From Bryopsis sp. KO-2023 (taxonomy: Eukaryota; Chlorophyta; Ulvophyceae; Bryopsidales; Bryopsidaceae), in NCBI GenBank assembly GCA_030272585.1, contig BSYQ01000003.1:7936001-8000000 (forward strand): DNA of 64,000 nucleotides, written 5' to 3'. Positions 1 to 10,037 of the stretch are shown one piece after another. How positions within the stretch are numbered: position 1 is the stretch's first letter; each line of letters begins with the position of its first letter. The notes under the pieces are model-generated. The model ran no database searches, was not told the origin of the DNA, and worked only from the letters and a program-made list of their open reading frames with translations. A program made the translations under genes and the position numbers.

Positions 1-1776
1 TGTTTTCTCTGCTGAATCCGCATCCATTCGAACCTGCCAGTACCCTGACCTCAAATCTAATGCGGTAAAGTATTTGGATCCCGCAAACTGATTGAGGGCG
101 TCGTCAATGCGCGGTAATGGGAAACTATCACGAACCGTTATTTTGTTTATTTGCCGATAATCAACACAAAACCGAATTGATCCATCTGGTTTGGGTACCA
201 AAACGATTGGAGCCGCCCACGCTGACTTTGAAGGTCTGATCACACCATTTTCCAACATTCGAACTACTTCTGCCTTTACTACTGCATTTTCTTTTGGACT
301 CAAACGATAGGGATTTTGGCGAATCGGTTTGTTATCCCCCGTATTTATTTCATGATAACAAACATTCGTCTGCCCCACATCTTTAGCCTCCCACGCACAA
401 GCGTCGGGGAATTCTTCCAACAAATCGAGTAACTCTTTTCTTTTCTTTTTCCCCAAACTCGACGAAATTTTGAGATTGTCCAACAACTCCCGATATCCTT
501 TCCCTTTTTCTTTTTCTTTTCCTTTTACTTTTTCTTTTCCGTTGTTTTTCCCTTGCTCAAATACTATTGCATCATCCCAAAACTCTTCATCGTCTGGAAC
601 CCGAACATCTTTCCACGAAAGTCCTTTTTGTTTCATTTTTCTCTCTATCTCTTGCATATTATACACCGAATCACAATACCTCTGGCATTGTTGATCCCAT
701 GTATTTTCCCATTGTTTATTCCGTTCTTTTTCTTTTTCCCGATTCAACTTTTGTACCTGGCTTTGTATCTTTTTAAACCACGTCCGGGTTTCCTTTTTCT
801 GACCTTCTCGTTTTTCCCGTAGTTTATTTGACACGGAAGGTCTTTCTAAAAAGATGTAACCAAAAGGTCTGTTCTATCGTCTCCACACTGGCCCATAACA
901 CTTGAAATATCTTCTTCCACAATCTCTGGAGCCTCTTCCACGGACTCAAACTGAATAGGAACGGCACTCAACCGTTGCCCTTGACGATAAGGGATTAATT
1001 GTTTGAACCCGAAATGGATTTCAGCATAGGCTTTCCCAAGCCAAGGCGTACCTATAATCAAGGGAAAGGTTGTGCTTCGAATGACATGCACAGGAACGGA
1101 GAGACGGCATTGGCCCACCGCTATTGGCAATGCTTCAATATATCCTGCTGCTTGGGTCGCATGTCCATTGCAATCAGTATATCGACCACGGGGAGTGGTA
1201 ACCCAATCTTCGATCCCCAACTTTTCCACTTCTGTCATTGCAATCACACATGCGCTGGCACCTGTATCCACCACGGTTTGTGGAATCCGTCGTTCCATCA
1301 CCTTTGCCGTTATTGTTGTCACCCGATATTTACGTTTACTGCCGGTGGCGTACAGGTGGATCCCTTCCTGTGCGGCTTTCGGTATCTTCATCGATTTCAA
1401 CCAAGCATCGACAACTTCGGGGTGTTTCTCGCAGAGTTCTGCCAATGGAATTTCTGCTTTTGTATTTTCCAATATCCGTTTTGCCTCAGCCGCCGTGAAC
1501 TTCCGAGCGCCTTCCTGGTTTTTCTTTCGTGGCGATTTGGATCCTTGACGCTTCGCTTTGGTCTTTGGCTTTGGACTATTGGAAAGCATGGGTAGCGGCA
1601 TCCTTGGCACTGGTACATCCACATTCACTTGCTGTTGCGGATATCTTTCCTCTTCTTTCTTCTTCCTTTCATCAATTTGTCCCGTTCTTGTTTCCGCTGT
1701 CCGCTCTTCTGCCTCGATCACAACATGCTTCTCTTTTGGTTCTGACTGTTTCTCTTCACCTACTTCGTCGATTTCC
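1..1776 (-). mobile_element. Element A pol region: aspartic protease and N-terminal reverse transcriptase
   Basis: On the minus strand the protease shows a VVDTGASACVIA active-site motif and a PLIIGTPWL flap-side motif. Downstream lies a charged linker and then a Ty3-type reverse transcriptase beginning, with motifs such as ENGVIRPSKSAWAAPIVLV, FCVDYRQINK and TALDLRSGYWQVRM. The rest of pol lies left of the window. This is ordinary Ty3/Gypsy organisation, not fully open. The right end abuts the ATCGGT duplication made by element B (1777-1782). Confidence 0.75.
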
Positions 1777-1782
1777 ATCGGT

Positions 1783-2257
1783 TGTAACCACAAATAGCGT
1801 CGTCTCTCCCTATTAGGTCACCCCTGCGGAGGGACTGATCGTGGGGAGAACGGAAAAGAGCCTAAGGGCTCGTAGTTGAACGTGGTAGTGTACAAAGGTC
1901 GGAAAGGAGGAGACAAAAACTCAAGCAAAAAAGAGTCTTACATCGAATGTGTTCGGAGGTGCTTTATAAATACAAAAACTGTAGCTTCAGCCCCAATGGA
2001 CTTCAGCTACAACCTAGCTACCTCTTTGGCCTATAATAACCCTTACTAACCCTTTATTGAACCTAACAAATGGACGGTCTAACTACACCCCAACTGCCCT
2101 TAGAAACCTTGACAAATCGTTATAAAAACCCGTGCTGTGGCTGGACTGCTCCTCTACCACAATCATTACTGCATTGCTGCCACAGTCCCACTTCTGTGGC
2201 AGCACTCCTTCTGTGGAGGTGACCTAATATGTTAAGGCGACGTGGTTGGTGGTTACA
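1783..2257 (-). repeat. Element B 3' LTR
   Basis: 475 bp, matching 6021-6488 base for base as far as can be read by eye. On the plus strand it begins TGTAACCAC and ends GTGGTTACA, a 9-bp terminal inverted repeat. The outer 7-8 bases (TGTAACCA on the plus strand) have no counterpart in the inner edge of the other LTR, where the primer-binding-site-like sequence starts instead. TATA-like sequence occurs near 1964-1974 on both strands. Confidence 0.85.
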
Positions 2258-3755
2258 GCTGTAACCCACTTCGTTTCCACTGTGATGTACTCCGAATTTC
2301 ATACCATCTACTCAAATGATCAGCCACAAAATTGGCTTTCCCATCTATGTGTTGTACGGAGATACTCGAACAACCGCTGAACTGCAAAATTTCTTTGATT
2401 CCCGTTACTGCTCTCAAAGTTCTCAAATCTTTAATCGGTGCTGCCTCTTTCCCCTCTTGGGTGAGGTGAGCCCATAAACTTTTCACTGCCGCCCAATTAT
2501 CGGAAAAAATTTGAACGGCAGTTCCTCTCCACAAATCTGTGGGTATTTCCTTAATGGCGCTCATAGCTGCCAACACTTCCCCCAAAAAACTTGAATGTTG
2601 TCCACCTATTTTTCCGTGTCCGAGGTATAAAATCCTTCCCGAACCATCTGTCAAAATGTATCCAAAATACTCTGATGTATCAATAGAAGCCCAATCAACA
2701 AACAACTTCCGCTGAGTATCGCCGGCAGAAAATGCGCGGCAATAGCAACGACTCAGCCATTGTGATACCTTACTTTGTAGTTCCGCCTTTACCTCCTGTG
2801 GCGGTACTTGATTGGCTTCCATCTTGGATAGCAAATGTTGCATGTCCCACTCTAGAGTCGAGTTCTTGAAAGCGTTCAGCAAACCGCGGAGCTGCTGAAT
2901 CTCCCTCAGTTCCGCCGTTCCAACCAGTTTAGCAATAGTTTCATTCACTTTTTCCCAAGGTATATCCGGATGGAACTTTCCTTGTTGAATGTGGAACCCG
3001 AGAAACTTCACCTCAGTCCCGCTGACGATTTTCCTTTGGTTGATCTGAAGTCCATATTCCTTGCAACGAGAAACGATCTTTTCGAAGTTCTGGAAGCACT
3101 CCTCCACAGTAGCGCCGCCAATGAGCAGATCATCCATGTAGCGGCGGAACTCCTCCAAACCTTCAAAGACGCGGCACATCTTGTCGTTGAATACTCGAAC
3201 GGACCACGAAGTACCGTGGGGAATGGTACTGTTGACGAACTCCTTGCTTCCTACTTTAAACGCCGTTAGCGCTTTGACCTCCTTTTTTATCGGCACTTTA
3301 TTGTATGCCTTGGCTATGTCTACGACAATGAAGTACTTCCACTTGCTCGGAACGGATCGCACGAGTCTTCTTGCGTCTTGAATGCCCGGTTGGTGCTCAT
3401 CACTGCCGTAGGTATTGAGCTTCCTGAAGTCTATGATCGGCCTCGGTCCTTTTCTCCTTTCGCAGTAGCTTATCTGGGATGGATTCCAGTATACGCCGCG
3501 ATGGTAGTCCTTCCGTTGTAACGGTTCTATGAACCCGAGCTCCACTTGTTCCTTTAGCCACTCCTTCACTTGTTCTTCGGACAATCTCTGGTCTTGGATA
3601 CTCCTTTGAGGGACGTTCGATTTCGGCGGCTCTCTCCTATAGCCGCACTCCTCCATCGATACAGCCATTTCCTCCATTTTCGTTTGCTTCGGAGGTATGA
3701 TCGGGCCGAATACCTCCGGGTGTTTCCTCACCACATCTTTTAGCGCTTTTGCCAT
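2253..3755 (-). CDS. Element B reverse transcriptase-RNase H ORF (500 aa)
   Basis: An open minus-strand frame. The RT palm motifs are PRPIIDFRKLNTYG (finger/palm), FIVVDIAKAYNKV (first catalytic Asp), and RYMDDLLIGG near residue 207 (catalytic YMDD). The RNase H follows from about residue 355: LFVDWAS, a GEVLAAMSAI glutamate motif, IFSDNWAAVKSL, and a C-terminal HIDGKANFVADHLSRW motif. The ORF then stops at the LTR boundary. There is no HHCC zinc finger, no DDE core and no chromodomain. The upstream gag-protease ORF is in another frame with a gap of about 60 bp, so a separate start or recoding would be needed; which one is not visible. Confidence 0.82.
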   Translation of the reverse strand: MAKALKDVVRKHPEVFGPIIPPKQTKMEEMAVSMEECGYRREPPKSNVPQRSIQDQRLSEEQVKEWLKEQVELGFIEPLQRKDYHRGVYWNPSQISYCERRKGPRPIIDFRKLNTYGSDEHQPGIQDARRLVRSVPSKWKYFIVVDIAKAYNKVPIKKEVKALTAFKVGSKEFVNSTIPHGTSWSVRVFNDKMCRVFEGLEEFRRYMDDLLIGGATVEECFQNFEKIVSRCKEYGLQINQRKIVSGTEVKFLGFHIQQGKFHPDIPWEKVNETIAKLVGTAELREIQQLRGLLNAFKNSTLEWDMQHLLSKMEANQVPPQEVKAELQSKVSQWLSRCYCRAFSAGDTQRKLFVDWASIDTSEYFGYILTDGSGRILYLGHGKIGGQHSSFLGEVLAAMSAIKEIPTDLWRGTAVQIFSDNWAAVKSLWAHLTQEGKEAAPIKDLRTLRAVTGIKEILQFSGCSSISVQHIDGKANFVADHLSRWYEIRSTSQWKRSGLQL

Positions 3756-3817
3756 GGCTTCTTTGCCTTGTTCGGATCTAGTTAGGCCCGTCCGAAGTCC
3801 CCTTTCGACGGGCCTTT

Positions 3818-5863
3818 CTAGTTTGATACCTCCCGGTCATTGAACTTGACGAGTCCTTCGTGTGCAAAAGTCGCAACTTTGTAGTTGCTCGGCAATTGGA
3901 CGGGCAGGTCATTCCAGTTGCTGATTTGGACGCGGAGGTACTGACCCTTGTAATTCAGTCCCGCATGTATGGCAATACTACCGTTTGGAACAACTGGGCT
4001 GAGCTCGATCTCCTTGGAAGTCTTGATCGGTATCCATATCGTGGAGAGGGAATGCGGCTTCAGCACCAAGTTTCTCCCCAGAGGTACCGAATAACGATCC
4101 TTTGCCACGTTGATGATCTTGAGATGCCTTTTGGCAGAAGTCAGCTTCACGCTCTCTCCATCCGTTTTCTCCCGTTCTGGAAGCACTACTTCCTCAGGCA
4201 GTCTTGTGACCATGCATTGGAGAGTTTTTCCAGATCCTATGTGGATCTTCTTCCTTCGAACGTCGATCACGGCGTTCAAGGAGTTGAGGATAGGCATACC
4301 GACCAACAGCTCGTAGCCGGGCTCTTTCATCACGTAAAAATCCGCAGAAACCTTCTTCCCCTCGGTTCCTATCTTGATGGAAGAAATGCTGCCTTCAGTT
4401 TCCACAGTCCTGCCATCAGCCGTGCGAATCTTACTGGGTGCTCCTTCTTGTTGTGGCGACACTCCCAGTCTCTTTGCCAGATCTGTGGAAATAACATTGA
4501 CGGCTGCCCCCGTATCGATAATAGCAAATTCTTCCACGCTTTCTGCGGCGGTAGACACAAGAGACATCTTGGTTGTCAGGAGTCCTGCTGATTTTCCCAC
4601 GGTCAAAACCTCTTTGTACGTTTTGGTCTTCAGAATCCCTCCGGTTCCAGAACTCTTGGGATTCCCCGTTTGCTTCGGCCCACCAGTTGGGTTCCCACGG
4701 CGGTACTGAGTTCTCTCGGACTTCCTCCATTTCCTTGTAGGCACTTTTGTCACAGGCACAGCGGAAATAGTCCCGACATAGTTTGTCTCGGGCTGATAGA
4801 GGTCTTCTTCTTCCAATCCTTCAAACTCGTTGTTGTCTTCGAATTGGGGTTCATCGAATTGAACGGTTCTCGTAGGCATTCCGCGATACGGCGTTCCTCC
4901 TCTTCTGAATCCACCTCCGCTGTTTCGGAATCCGCTGTTGCCTCCACTTCCTCCGCCGCCACTCTTTGCTAACCAGCTCAGAAAACCTTTGAATCTCCGA
5001 TCTCTTTTGCTCAATTGAGTGATGAAAAACTTGAGAGAGCCGAACGGTACCTCCTTCAGCTTTTGTTGCCAATCCGTCTGTGGAAGCTCTCCTTGTCTCA
5101 CCGGTGCTTCCGTTTCTGCTGATGCTGCAGTTTCGCCTACAGCTCCAATATCCATTGCATCCCCTCCAGTGTGGGCGCTTGTATCAACCAAACGAAAGAC
5201 GTTGATCAACCATTCCTTTGCGTTTTGGATCACATCCTTGTAGTTGATGGTCGGCATTCCCGCGATCCCGTTTCTGCAGTCCTTCGGAAGGAGTTTGAAG
5301 AAGATGTCCTTGACTCTTGTATCTTCGACATCGGCTTCTACCGCCAGAGCTTCCTGGCGAAAGTGCTCCAGCCAAACTAGCCATGTTTGGCCTTTCTTCT
5401 TGACACACTTCCTCAATATTGCTTCTTTCTCCGCGGGAGACTCGTTTATGATCCTCGAGTGCACCAGATATCCAACCAAGTTCATCTTCAAATTGTCGAT
5501 CGTGGCGTTGGTCGCCGGAGGATCTCTTCTACCCCTGTCATGGGTTCCTGGCGGATATGCTGCGTCAAAACTGGCAACTGTGTGTGGAGACACTTCGTAG
5601 ATAATCGGAAGGATATTCTCCCCGGCTCCGTCGGGCGAATAATGATCCACCAAACACGCACAGAACTGCGGAAATGCTGCATATAAGTGTGCTCTTTGGA
5701 AAACATATCTGAAGTTCCTGGAAGTCACCGTCTCAAAGCGAGAGATTTTGTCCAAGGGAGCTGCCGGCAGTGGCGGCGGTAATGGCATTGGTGCTGCCAT
5801 GATTCCAGCGGAACTACTGCTACCCGATGAATCCTCCGAGCTTGAGCTTTCAGTTGTGTCCAA
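3818..5863 (-). CDS. Element B gag-protease ORF (681 aa)
   Basis: An open minus-strand frame beginning about 145 bp after the primer-binding-site-like sequence. It starts with a serine-rich and then proline-rich N-terminus, followed by a helical region that could be a capsid (about residues 40-220), a glycine-rich basic linker (about 290-330), and an aspartic protease around residues 440-560 with AIIDTGAAVNVIS and LLVGMPILNSL motifs. No CCHC zinc knuckle was seen, which is unusual beside the other gag genes in this window. Assignment to gag is by position and by the attached protease. Confidence 0.75.
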   Translation of the reverse strand: MDTTESSSSEDSSGSSSSAGIMAAPMPLPPPLPAAPLDKISRFETVTSRNFRYVFQRAHLYAAFPQFCACLVDHYSPDGAGENILPIIYEVSPHTVASFDAAYPPGTHDRGRRDPPATNATIDNLKMNLVGYLVHSRIINESPAEKEAILRKCVKKKGQTWLVWLEHFRQEALAVEADVEDTRVKDIFFKLLPKDCRNGIAGMPTINYKDVIQNAKEWLINVFRLVDTSAHTGGDAMDIGAVGETAASAETEAPVRQGELPQTDWQQKLKEVPFGSLKFFITQLSKRDRRFKGFLSWLAKSGGGGSGGNSGFRNSGGGFRRGGTPYRGMPTRTVQFDEPQFEDNNEFEGLEEEDLYQPETNYVGTISAVPVTKVPTRKWRKSERTQYRRGNPTGGPKQTGNPKSSGTGGILKTKTYKEVLTVGKSAGLLTTKMSLVSTAAESVEEFAIIDTGAAVNVISTDLAKRLGVSPQQEGAPSKIRTADGRTVETEGSISSIKIGTEGKKVSADFYVMKEPGYELLVGMPILNSLNAVIDVRRKKIHIGSGKTLQCMVTRLPEEVVLPEREKTDGESVKLTSAKRHLKIINVAKDRYSVPLGRNLVLKPHSLSTIWIPIKTSKEIELSPVVPNGSIAIHAGLNYKGQYLRVQISNWNDLPVQLPSNYKVATFAHEGLVKFNDREVSN

Positions 5864-6020
5864 ATGCAGTTCTTCCGGCGGTTGTAGTCCTTCCTCCTTG
5901 AAGAGCTCTCTATATCTCTTCCTTAGATCTCGATTTGATTCGAGATACTCGAGTAGCTCCTTGGATAACCACGGTGGGGTCGACCCCTCAGCCAGATTTT
6001 CGACCTAAGCTCCGAAACCA

Positions 6021-6488
6021 ACAAATAGCGTCGTCTCTCCCTATTAGGTCACCCCTGCGGAGGGACTGATCGTGGGGAGAACGGAAAAGAGCCTAAGGGC
6101 TCGTAGTTGAACGTGGTAGTGTACAAAGGTCGGAAAGGAGGAGACAAAAACTCAAGCAAAAAAGAGTCTTACATCGAATGTGTTCGGAGGTGCTTTATAA
6201 ATACAAAAACTGTAGCTTCAGCCCCAATGGACTTCAGCTACAACCTAGCTACCTCTTTGGCCTATAATAACCCTTACTAACCCTTTATTGAACCTAACAA
6301 ATGGACGGTCTAACTACACCCCAACTGCCCTTAGAAACCTTGACAAATCGTTATAAAAACCCGTGCTGTGGCTGGACTGCTCCTCTACCACAATCATTAC
6401 TGCATTGCTGCCACAGTCCCACTTCTGTGGCAGCACTCCTTCTGTGGAGGTGACCTAATATGTTAAGGCGACGTGGTTGGTGGTTACA
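6021..6488 (-). repeat. Element B 5' LTR
   Basis: About 468 bp, matching the 3' LTR. Its inner edge abuts the primer-binding-site-like sequence (GCTCCGAAACCA on the plus strand, 6009-6020). Its outer edge ends GTGGTTACA before the ATCGGT duplication. Confidence 0.85.
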
Positions 6489-6494
6489 ATCGGT

Positions 6495-8037
6495 GTTCCC
6501 AAAGCGCTTGGGAGAGTGGTGTCGACCTCCATTGCTGTAAAACATTGAGCTTCCTCAGTTCGCGAGAAATTCATGACGTAGGCATCGTCGAAGTATTCTT
6601 CCTCGAAAAAGTGCACTCTCTTGTCTGGACAATGGAAGGCCATATGTCCAGTTCGGTTGCAGGCAAAGCATCGGATTTCATTCCCATTCCAGCGACCTCT
6701 GCCACGTCCATTTCCATTCCCACGTCCTCGTCCTCCTTGATAACCTCCTTGATAACCTCCTTGATATCGTCCTCCTCTTCCATTTGCATAGCCTGTTCCT
6801 CGTCCATTTCCTCGGGCCTGATTCCATCCTGTTGGCTGGGTATATCCTTGATACGGTGCTGGCTTGTAACCTCCTTGACCCAATCCTTGGATCTGTCCGG
6901 AAATATCCTTCATCATTGTTTTCAACTCGTCATACTCTTTCTCATGCTTCTGCGAATTTTGCTCCAGCCCTCTCAACCGATTGTCCGTCACCTTCTGATG
7001 CGTTCGAACCTCATGACGGAGATTATCAATCTGTTCATTGATCCTCTGGTCTGTGACCACCACGTTCAGTTTGTCTCTGACATCCTCTTCTGTTTCTTCC
7101 ATCACATTCACTCGAGCCCTTCCTCCACCGAGTTTCTTCTTTTGCTTTTCAATAAACGACGCTCGTTCAATGGCCTGACCAAACGTGTCTGTATGGTGAG
7201 ACAAGAGAGCTTCCATCAAATCAGTCTTCAGTCCTGATTTGAAGATTTGAAATAGAACAGCATCCCCCAGAACAGGTCCTCCAGCATCTGCAATTCGTGT
7301 TCCCAAGTCGCGCAAGGCTTGCTCATATTCCCGTACTGATTCTTGATTTCCTTGTCGCCGGTTCATCACTCGGGTCATAAGAGTTTGCAAATCGGCATCA
7401 AACCGATGAACCAAATCCGCGCGCAGATGAGCCCATGTCCGATGTGGATCTGCTGCTGGGTACCGCTGCAGCCAACTCATTGTCCATTGCAACGCTGATT
7501 TCTCACAATACAACACAAGTCGATGGATACGCTGATCCAGATCATCCGCCACCGTAGGTGGTCGGTCCCACTGTCCTGCCTCTGCCAAGGCTTCATACTG
7601 ATTCAACCAAGCTGCCACATCTTCACCTTCGGTTCCGGTTAACTTGCTTAATTTCACATTAAACCCCCGGGGTGCGGCTGCACCTGGAGCGGCCATTCCT
7701 CCTAGGCCTCCTGGCGGTGTTGGCGGCGGTGGGGGAGGTGGTGGTGGCGGTGGTGGAGGTGGTGGTGGTCCTCCTGGTCCGAATCCTCCACTACTTGGCC
7801 CACCAGCTCGTTCCCCGGTGGAGCTAGGGGTTGTCGCTCTTGCGCTTTCACTGGAGCTTTCACTCTCACTGGATGATGGTGGTCCAGGATCTGGGTCGGG
7901 GGCCCCTGTAGCGAAAGTAGTGGGCCGCTCTGGACTAGCCCAAGCGAGAGGTTCAGCAACGTCAGGGGTAACAGGGGTAACACTTGGTCCGGGCGAGTCT
8001 GTTGGCTCAGATACTACACCAGATGGGGCGGCTGGTC
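6495..8037 (-). mobile_element. Element A gag, C-terminal half with zinc knuckle
   Basis: An open minus-strand stretch starts in a proline/glycine-rich run, passes through a gag capsid-like helical region (residues such as WLNQYEALAEAGQWD and VREYEQALRDLG), then an arginine/glycine-rich nucleocapsid tail with one CCHC knuckle, CFACNRTGHMAFHC. The capsid region matches the general pattern of Ty3 retrotransposon gag. The frame runs into TRIM G at 8042 on one side and into element B's LTR at 6488 on the other. Both are insertions flanked by short duplications. Confidence 0.75.
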
Positions 8038-8042
8038 CTGGA

Positions 8043-8113
8043 TGATACGGGATAAAGCGGCACAGCCCGCAAAGGGGGCGGGCCGGTCCACCAACGTCCC
8101 GTATCGTGTATCA
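8043..8113 (+). repeat. TRIM G left LTR (71 bp)
   Basis: Begins TGATACGGGA and ends GTGTATCA. The first 50 or so bases recur at 8510-8559 and the last 29 at 18184-18212, which together define the second LTR. No difference was seen between the copies. Confidence 0.85.
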
Positions 8114-8509
8114 TTTGGTTTCGGAGCCGAACTTGCGATCCGAAGGTCACAAGTTCGAGTCCTAGCGAGGCCATGGAAGTTGAGAGTGAGTTGGCGCCTC
8201 TGACCCGAGAGTGGTAGTAACGAGAGGTGAAAGAGCATGAGGATCACTGCGAAGGAGGGGAGGGGGCTGAGATCATCACAGTGATCGCCGCCGCAGAGCA
8301 AGGCAAAAGACCATAAGCTCAAGAGACTAGACGGATCAAAGGGATAAGAACAAAGGATCAAAGGATCACAAGAAAGATCCTGGAGAACCCCCGAATAGAC
8401 CCGCGAGAGAACGGTAACCCGGTAATCGCAGAGAGGGTCAAGGAGAATGGAGTAACGGGCACGAGGAGAAGGTGGTCGAGGGCGACCACTGGCCCGGGGG
8501 GGGACGAGA
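8114..8509 (+). mobile_element. TRIM G internal region, non-coding, with tRNA-like 3' half
   Basis: Starts with a two-base spacer and TGGTTTCGGAGC. At about 8129-8170 it holds a tRNA-like 3' half: an anticodon-stem-like segment followed by a box B-like AGTTCGAGTCC (consensus GGTTCGANNCC). The rest is purine-rich with many GATC/GGATCA words and ends in a G-run beside the LTR. Nothing in it looks like a conserved protein. Confidence 0.6.
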
Positions 8510-8559
8510 TGATACGGGATAAAGCGGCACAGCCCGCAAAGGGGGCGGGCCGGTCCACC
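8510..8559 (+). repeat. TRIM G right LTR, first segment
   Basis: The first 50 bp of the second G LTR. It ends with GGTCCACC (8552-8559), which is repeated at 18184-18191 where the LTR resumes, as expected for a target duplication created by C1. Confidence 0.8.
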
Positions 8560-8560
8560 G

Positions 8561-9277
8561 TTGGAGTTAGCTCCAACAGAAGCAGCACTTCGGGCTTTCC
8601 GAGAAAAGGTTAAGCTCAGAAGACTAAGGGCGGCTGCTCAGGACAAAGTGGATGCTGCACCCAGCGAAGTGAACCTGTCACGGGAGGATATCGAGGAGGC
8701 TTGCAACCCCATCACTGCGTCAGAGAAATGGCCGAAGGTCCAATATACTAACCCCAGGGACCGAGCCTTGCAAAATTACCGCGGCAACCGGCACTTTCAC
8801 GAGTTGCCCATGTGCATTTGGTGCGGGAGAAGCCCAATGCAAGCAAGTGCTCAGCGGCTGACGCAGAAGAAGTATTCCGTCCTTCCTTGTGGGTATCACC
8901 TCGTGTGTGATGCTCATTGGTTGGCATACTCGATGCTGGGGCGCATCGTCACGGCGGTCCAAAAAGTCGCGGAAGTGGACAACAAGTCCATCGCCACCGT
9001 CTCCCCATTCTCTCTACCTGCCCATATGTTGAAGCTGACACGCTCGACGTTCGAAGAAATCCCTCCGTTCCCGGCTGAGCACGAGAAGTTGCCACACTGC
9101 AACATGTGTGTGAAGCGGCAGCTCAAGGTGTCCGGCATTACAAGGGATCTGCCATTCCTTAAGTCCAAGAGGGTGGCTGCCGCATTTGATCCCTGTGTCC
9201 GGTATCGTGCAGTGCAGCAAGCGCATGCGCAGGAGCAGCGTGCTATTCAGCAAGCGCAAGCGCCGGAACAGCGTTAA
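8561..9277 (+). mobile_element. C1 ORF3, 3' part with RING-like Cys/His domain
   Basis: An open segment of about 238 residues ending at 9277, the same as 51401-52117 of C2. At residues 85-183 of the segment (8813-9109) the pattern is Cys-x2-Cys, then after 21 residues Cys-x2-His-x2-Cys-x2-His (PCGYHLVCDAHW), and about 60 residues later Cys-x2-Cys. This resembles a RING-type two-zinc site, with unusual spacing. The C-terminus is a short Gln/Ala repeat. It lies where some Ty3 elements carry env or other extra genes. No transmembrane segment is seen, so an envelope is unlikely. Function unknown. Confidence 0.65.
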
Positions 9278-9472
9278 GGAGGAGGGAAAAGGAGTTATCG
9301 TCGACCAAGTGTGTGCGTGCAGCAGCTGTCAGAGACGTCAGAGCAAGAGACAGGTCCAAGACAGTTGGGTGTGGGTATGGGAGTGGGTGAGTTTTGTGTT
9401 TGTGTTTTTGTGTTTTTGTTTTTCTTTGTGTTTTGGTGTGCGTGGGCGCCCACTTTTTGCGGGGGGGGCGTA

Positions 9473-9892
9473 TGTTAGTCTTTTAGCGCTATACGAGGTA
9501 GTTTGGGATAGAGCCGAGGGTGGCTGACGCATGCGGGTTCGCGAGTAAGACAGATTAGACCCAGAGTTTGGGGCATGCGTCAGCGTACTACACTTAGGGG
9601 TACTTAAGAGGCCCACTCGTTGTTTTGACATTCACTTTATTTTGTAAGAACTCGGGATTCGTGGGATTGGTGTGTTCCCGCTTGTGTGTGTGTTTGTGTG
9701 TGTGTGTGTTAAGTGTTTGCCTGACGCAATCACTTCCCAACCCAAGTGCTCTAGTAGCGTTCACAACCGCGCTAGCTAGAGAGTTGTCTAAACCAACAAA
9801 CCCCACAAGTATACTTGCGTTAGCCAGCAAGTTATCACGAATCCAACCAACACAGCCGACCACTATTGCGTCACCCACAAGCTTCACTATCA
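9473..9892 (+). repeat. C1 sole LTR (420 bp)
   Basis: Starts TGTTAGTC and ends CACTATCA, like both C2 LTRs. A G-run polypurine-like tract precedes it (9459-9470) and a primer-binding-site-like TGGTTTCGGAGC follows two bases after it (9895-9906). So it has 3' LTR context on its left and 5' LTR context on its right, which is the mark of a one-LTR circle or of a shared tandem LTR. It includes TG-rich microsatellite-like sequence near 9685-9708. Confidence 0.88.
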
Positions 9893-10037
9893 ATTGGTTT
9901 CGGAGCGAGGCAAGAACTTTAAGTTCTTGAGATCGAAACTTGTGAACGTGGCGCAACAAACGTTTTTGTTTGTTTGTTTGGTAGAGAGAAACTCCAACCG
10001 TGGTTGTTGAGTCCTCCCAAATAGTGGCTGAGAGACC

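Larger units (their letters stand above)
1783..6488 (-). mobile_element. Compact LTR retrotransposon B (4.7 kb), looks whole, no integrase recognised
   Basis: Flanked by LTRs of about 470 bp that look identical by eye and by a 6-bp duplication ATCGGT (1777-1782 and 6489-6494), so it is a young insertion into element A. On the minus strand the order is 5' LTR, primer-binding-site-like 12-mer (6009-6020), gag-protease ORF, reverse transcriptase-RNase H ORF, 3' LTR. The RT-RNase H ORF ends at the LTR, which leaves no room for an integrase or chromodomain. The RT box is YMDD, unlike the IDD/LDD boxes of the chromoviruses here. Lineage not assigned; both ORFs are open. Confidence 0.85.
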
